Shown: piece by piece, positions 6,603-9,307 of the stretch
Layout of the letters: every line of letters starts with the position of its first letter
How positions within the stretch are numbered: the stretch's first letter is position 1
DNA from: UBA4661 sp002405405
Lineage (GTDB): Bacteria; Bacteroidota; Ignavibacteria; Kapaibacteriales; UBA4661
Length of the DNA: 9,307 bases
NCBI GenBank assembly: GCA_036847245.1
Contig: DAIUAL010000132.1
Span: 1-9,307 of the forward strand
Direction of reading: 5' to 3'
Notes under the pieces: model-generated
Database searches by the model: none
What the model saw: only the letters and a program-made list of their open reading frames with translations
Told to the model about the DNA's origin: nothing
Program-made: the position numbers and the translations under genes

Positions 6603-7088
6603 ATGAAAAAAATCACCCCAATACTGCTTCAAACGATCTTCCTGCAAGTCGTTCTTGTACTCATCGGCATGGTAGCGCTAACGACCATGTTATGGCTTCC
6701 CCTGACTGAGGGTAGAGCGAAGACCTTATCTCTTGTTTCCATCTACGCCGATCCATTGATTATCTATGTTTATACTTCTTCCCTTGCATTCTTTGTTGCG
6801 CTGTACAAGGGGTTCACATGGCTTAGCTATATCAGACAAAATACAGTCTTTTCGACAAGCTCTGTGAGAGCCATCAAGGGTATCAAGCATTGTGCTATCA
6901 TACTCAGCGTGTGTATTGTGATAGCAGGACTATACATCAGGATATATCATCATCGCGAAGATGATCCTGCGGGTTTTCTTGCCCTGTGCATCATCGGTAT
7001 TTTCGTTTGTATCATTGTTGCAACGGTGATGGCGATCCTCGAAAAAATTCTGCATAATGCCATTGATATGCAACCCCATCATGAGTAA
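6603..7088 (+). CDS. DUF2975 family four-helix membrane protein
   Basis: 161 residues with four predicted membrane helices at about 8-33, 46-70, 96-113 and 124-146. Between helices 2 and 3 is the family's conserved amphipathic segment, LSYIRQN-x-x-FSTSSVRAIKGIK (74-95), and the end carries ILEKILHNAIDM (145-156). Both match the usual DUF2975 pattern. Function is not established. Members are commonly encoded beside a small Cro/CI-type HTH regulator; none is present here, as the next gene is a GNAT acetyltransferase starting 24 bp after the stop. The short spacing, with no terminator between, suggests the two are co-transcribed up to the terminator at 7574-7615. No Shine-Dalgarno sequence is visible before the ATG, but the Lys-Lys start leading into helix 1 fits. 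Confidence 0.82.
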   Translation: MKKITPILLQTIFLQVVLVLIGMVALTTMLWLPLTEGRAKTLSLVSIYADPLIIYVYTSSLAFFVALYKGFTWLSYIRQNTVFSTSSVRAIKGIKHCAIILSVCIVIAGLYIRIYHHREDDPAGFLALCIIGIFVCIIVATVMAILEKILHNAIDMQPHHE

Positions 7089-7112
7089 CGCACTATTCAT
7101 TACGTCAACACC

Positions 7113-7550
7113 ATGGAAATAGAAATACTCTCAACTGATAATCTCAGTCCCCTCATGGAACTTGTTTTGGAATTATGGGAAGATTGCTCATTTGATGAAG
7201 AATTGGAAACCTATCAAAACATCATTGGTTCAGAAACTGCGATATGCTACCTCGTGCAAGACCAAGGAATCTATATTGCATTTATTCATGTAAGTATTCG
7301 TCATGACTATGTTGAAGGCTCCACTGCACTACCGATAGCGTATGTCGAAGCCGTTTTTGTCAAACCTAATTATCAAAAACGCGGTATCGCAAAAATGCTC
7401 ATGAATATTGCCGAAGAGTGGGCTAAAACAATGGGCTTGCGTCAAATTGCCTCCGACACCGATCTCTCTAATACCGCAAGTATAGAGTTTCATAAAAGCG
7501 TTGGTTTTGTTGAAGTAGAACGCATTGTTTGTTTCATTAAGGAACTCTAG
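7113..7550 (+). CDS. GNAT acetyltransferase of AAC(6')-I aminoglycoside N-acetyltransferase type
   Basis: 145 residues, the usual length of AAC(6')-I enzymes, which use acetyl-CoA to acetylate the 6'-amino group of aminoglycosides in the cytoplasm. Visible family signs: SIRHDYVEG at 61-69, matching the characteristic SIRHDYV segment of the AAC(6')-Iaa/Iy/Iz branch as remembered; a YVEAVFV strand with Glu79; the acetyl-CoA loop Q-K-R-G-I-A at 88-93; and ASDTDLSNTAS (113-123) followed by FHKSVGFVEVERIVCF, matching the branch's ASDT...N...H..LGF.E.ER pattern. It follows the DUF2975 gene by 24 bp and ends in a terminator. Base use looks like its neighbours, with no cassette ends or insertion sequences, so it looks resident rather than recently acquired. 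Whether it acetylates aminoglycosides is not shown; a different amine substrate is possible. Confidence 0.85.
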   Translation: MEIEILSTDNLSPLMELVLELWEDCSFDEELETYQNIIGSETAICYLVQDQGIYIAFIHVSIRHDYVEGSTALPIAYVEAVFVKPNYQKRGIAKMLMNIAEEWAKTMGLRQIASDTDLSNTASIEFHKSVGFVEVERIVCFIKEL

Positions 7551-7573
7551 TGCAATAGTACTTATACTAAGCC

Positions 7574-7615
7574 AAAGCCCTGCATACCTTGTAGATTCTT
7601 GCATGCAGGTTTTTT
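7574..7615 (+). terminator. Intrinsic terminator after the acetyltransferase gene
   Basis: CCTGCAT at 7579-7585 pairs with ATGCAGG at 7603-7609. The stem extends outward past one mismatch to four more pairs using the A and T tracts. The loop is 17 nt and six T follow at 7610-7615. The sequence is closely related to the katG terminator. Confidence 0.8.
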
Positions 7616-7652
7616 AATTTGAGCCGCAACCTGCAAACTGTGTCATAGACAT
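7574..7652 (+). repeat. Intergenic hairpin-plus-tail unit, copy 2
   Basis: 79 bp with the same order of elements as copy 1 at 6486-6565: AAAGCCCTGCA hairpin, TTTGAG (7618-7623), TGTCA (7641-7645), TAGACAT (7646-7652). Here TGTC-ATA-GACA again makes a small palindrome, just before the ATG at 7656. Between these elements copy 2 carries CCTGCAAAC (7630-7638), the exact reverse complement of GTTTGCAGG (6542-6550) in copy 1. Confidence 0.5.
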
Positions 7653-7655
7653 CAC

Positions 7656-8522
7656 ATGAAGAAAACGACGGAAGCACATCTTGAAAGTCTGACTAGAGCA
7701 CTTCAATTCATAGAAAACAATCTGTATAAGAAAATTCTCTTGAAAGAGATTGCCCGTGAAGCATATCTCTCAGAATTTCATTTTCACCGAGTTTTCAAGT
7801 CTTTGACGGGTGAAACCGTCAAGGATTTTGTACTCAGATTAAAAATTGAAAGATCTGCTCTACGATTACAACATTCACAGGATAGCATAGGACAAATTGC
7901 TTTTGACAATGGTTATGAAAATCACGAAACCTTTACAAGAGCTTTCAAAAAGTACTTTCAATGCACACCACAAGAATATCGAGAAACCGTCCGCCAAATT
8001 ACTGCAACAAAGCAATCGAATTATTTGAGTAACAACATAAACTTAGAAACACTACACACTGAAGAACCAACTATAAGGTATTTGCCTGATCTGCACTTGG
8101 CATATATTCGGCACACAGGATCGTATGACCGAGTTGAACATTCATTTCAACGACTCATGCTGTGGGCAGGAAAACAATTTGTGTTAAAATTAAAACCTAC
8201 AACCTTGGGTATTGTTCATGACAATCCTGACTTGACAGACGAAGAAAAAGTACGCTTTGATGCTTGTGTTGTTGTCCGTAAAGAAGTCAAACCTGTAGGT
8301 GAAATTGGTTATAAGAAAATTGAAGGCGGAAAATTTGCCATTTTCAGATACAAAGGTGCCTATGATAATTTTCCTATGGTGTATGACTACATCTATAGTG
8401 TTTGTCTTTTTGAAAGAAACTGGGAATTGGCTGATAAACCGGCATTAGAATGGTACATACAATCACCACCATGGTACAAACCTGAAAACTATGTAACGGA
8501 TTTTTGTGTACCTATCAAATAG
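7656..8522 (+). CDS. AraC-family regulator with C-terminal GyrI-like ligand-binding domain
   Basis: 288 residues. Residues about 8-110 are the AraC/XylS double HTH: the first helix-turn-helix lies around LKEIAREAYLSEFHFHRVFK (29-48), and the second ends in the family signature GYENHETFTRAFKK through TPQEYRE (86-110). After a polar linker, residues about 138-287 form a GyrI-like (AraC effector-binding) domain. It has a central GIVHDNP...KVRFDACVVV segment (185-207), a GGKFAIFRYKG strand, and the P-x-L-E-x-Y motif at 262-267 with Glu265. Domains of this type in Rob, BmrR and related regulators bind diverse hydrophobic or cationic compounds, so a drug- or metabolite-responsive activator is inferred. 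The ligand is unknown. It starts 40 bp after the terminator of the acetyltransferase unit, and the next gene begins 74 bp after its stop with no terminator between. No Shine-Dalgarno sequence is seen. Confidence 0.92.
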   Translation: MKKTTEAHLESLTRALQFIENNLYKKILLKEIAREAYLSEFHFHRVFKSLTGETVKDFVLRLKIERSALRLQHSQDSIGQIAFDNGYENHETFTRAFKKYFQCTPQEYRETVRQITATKQSNYLSNNINLETLHTEEPTIRYLPDLHLAYIRHTGSYDRVEHSFQRLMLWAGKQFVLKLKPTTLGIVHDNPDLTDEEKVRFDACVVVRKEVKPVGEIGYKKIEGGKFAIFRYKGAYDNFPMVYDYIYSVCLFERNWELADKPALEWYIQSPPWYKPENYVTDFCVPIK

Positions 8523-8596
8523 CAAGAAACGTCAAATACAGCAATGAGTACGAGGATAATTTTGAACGATAATTAACCCCTCTATAAACTCAACAA

Positions 8597-9088
8597 ATGG
8601 TAAAGAGTATGAAAATTGCCATTGTATCTGTCGTCGTAATTATTGCCTTGACATTTGTTATTGGACTTTTCCTTCCAAAACAGCGCCGCTTCGTCAAGCA
8701 AGCAGAGTTCAGAAGTTCAGCTCAAAGAATTTATCAGGTGGTAACAGACTTTGCCCATCAAGCCTCGTGGCGCAATGATGTACGCGAAATCAAAGTGATT
8801 GATGAAAGCATGTGGACAGAGATTCCGCAAAAAGGCACACCGCTGACCTTCAAAATCAAACGAAAAGTTGAACCTTCACTTTTTGAAATTGAAATCATAG
8901 AACCCAAAGATTTCAATGGCTCTTGGGTCGGTACATTTGAGCAAACGCCCACAGGAACAACAGTCACATTCACAGAAGTGATTGTTATTGAAAATCCATT
9001 TTTTAGAGTCTTTAGCTTGATTGCTGTTGATCTTGACAAGATCATGGAGGAGTATATGCATAATCTGAAACAGACGCTCGGCGAATAA
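8597..9088 (+). CDS. Membrane-anchored SRPBCC (START-like) domain protein
   Basis: 163 residues from the ATG at 8597. A second ATG at 8609 (159 residues, MKIAIV) has a slightly better AAAGAG upstream and may be the real start. Residues about 7-26 are a single hydrophobic helix, likely an uncleaved membrane anchor. Residues about 33-160 are an SRPBCC/polyketide-cyclase-like fold: an opening strand (FVKQAEFRSSAQRIYQVVTDF), the W58-R59-N60 region after the first helices, the repeated beta strands with GSWVGTFEQ and TTVTFTEVI, and the long C-terminal helix (VDLDKIMEEYMHNLKQTL). The fold makes a hydrophobic ligand pocket; no catalytic residues can be assigned and the ligand is unknown. The position directly after an AraC/GyrI-type regulator suggests co-expression or control by it. 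It ends in a terminator at 9132-9176. Confidence 0.8.
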   Translation: MVKSMKIAIVSVVVIIALTFVIGLFLPKQRRFVKQAEFRSSAQRIYQVVTDFAHQASWRNDVREIKVIDESMWTEIPQKGTPLTFKIKRKVEPSLFEIEIIEPKDFNGSWVGTFEQTPTGTTVTFTEVIVIENPFFRVFSLIAVDLDKIMEEYMHNLKQTLGE

Positions 9089-9131
9089 TCCCCAAATCCA
9101 TGCCTGATGTAGCGTTTACATTGATACATTA

Positions 9132-9176
9132 AGCCCTCTCTGCTCCGTAGAACATTGCATAGAGGGCTGTTGTTTT
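9132..9176 (+). terminator. Intrinsic terminator after the SRPBCC gene
   Basis: AGCCCTCT at 9132-9139 pairs perfectly with AGAGGGCT at 9161-9168. After one mismatch the stem continues with TGC/GCA (9141-9143 with 9157-9159). A GTTGTTTT tail follows. The hairpin is followed by TTTGAG at 9174-9179 and, 33 bp from the start of that hexamer, by GCTACATCA (9207-9215). The same hexamer and the same nonamer, at the same spacing, follow the katG hairpin (6533 and 6566). Confidence 0.75.
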
Positions 9177-9204
9177 GAGAATTCTTTTATCCAAGATAAT
9201 TTTA
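9174..9204 (+). promoter_or_regulatory. Candidate promoter of the Crp/Fnr-type gene, Bacteroidota type
   Basis: TTTG at 9174-9177, exactly 19 bp, then TAATTTTA at 9197-9204. This matches the Bacteroidota consensus TTTG-N19-TAnnTTTG at all but the last defined base. The start codon at 9231 lies 26 bp further on. No comparably good E. coli-type promoter is seen here. Confidence 0.45.
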
Positions 9205-9230
9205 TAGCTACATCATATTTCTGAAACACT

Positions 9231-9307
9231 ATGGATACAGACTTAATTCTACAGAACATTCATCGGCATATTCAACTTGATGCAGCCGAAACCGATTTCT
9301 TTCTTTC
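9231..9307 (+). CDS. Crp/Fnr-family transcription regulator, N-terminal fragment (runs off window)
   Basis: Only 25 codons are visible, starting MDTDLILQNIHRHIQLDAAE and continuing TDFFLS. This resembles the N-terminus of cyclic-nucleotide-binding-domain regulators of the Crp/Fnr family common in Bacteroidota, where a short helix (often H-I-x-L-x-x-x-E-x-x-x-F) precedes the beta-roll. Neither the effector domain nor the HTH lies in the window, so the effector and targets cannot be judged. The frame is open to the window end and a promoter-like sequence sits just upstream. Confidence 0.68.
   Translation, partial: MDTDLILQNIHRHIQLDAAETDFFL

Overview
The window looks like a chromosomal segment from a member of the Bacteroidota/Chlorobiota (FCB) group. 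This is inferred from three things. There is a large DUF5916 outer-membrane-type protein, a family typical of that group. Almost every start codon lacks a clear Shine-Dalgarno sequence (the hsp20 gene is the exception). Candidate promoters resemble the Bacteroidota TTTG / TAnnTTTG pattern rather than the E. coli one. No tRNA, rRNA, CRISPR array, transposase or phage gene was seen. The genus cannot be named from the sequence alone.

Left part (1-3170). A small heat-shock protein gene (minus strand, its last few codons lie off the window edge) is transcribed leftward. A 355-bp regulatory gap separates it from a 756-residue secreted CBM9-like/DUF5916 protein on the plus strand, which ends in a good intrinsic terminator. 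The gap holds three near-identical palindromic boxes and, further downstream on the minus strand, a sequence with a perfect sigma-54 -24 half but a poor -12 half. The geometry suggests activator-dependent transcription of hsp20.

Middle part (3180-6535). This is a textbook peroxide-defence pair: oxyR (minus) and katG (plus), divergent across a 118-bp intergenic region. OxyR keeps both redox cysteines at the E. coli spacing. KatG keeps the distal and proximal haem-site residues and the Trp-Tyr-Met triad that forms the adduct needed for catalase activity. The intergenic region carries a 9-bp-arm dyad containing the LysR-family ATC-N9-GAT box, plus ATAG repeats spaced 22 bp as in OxyR sites. KatG is followed by a perfect 15-bp-stem terminator.

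Right part (6603-9307). Two short plus-strand units follow. The first holds a four-helix DUF2975 membrane protein and a GNAT acetyltransferase that closely resembles AAC(6')-I aminoglycoside acetyltransferases. The second holds an AraC-type regulator with a GyrI-like ligand-binding domain and a membrane-anchored SRPBCC protein. Each unit ends in a hairpin terminator. The last 77 bases begin a Crp/Fnr-type regulator that runs off the window. The hairpins after katG and after the acetyltransferase belong to similar ~80-bp segments with at least one compensatory base change. The hairpin after the SRPBCC gene shares part of that layout.

Taken together the window is a run of stress-response and small-molecule-response genes (protein folding, peroxide, possibly antibiotics). 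No wholly new multi-gene system is evident. The most interesting signals are regulatory: the hsp20 control region, the oxyR-katG operator, and the recurring intergenic hairpin unit.
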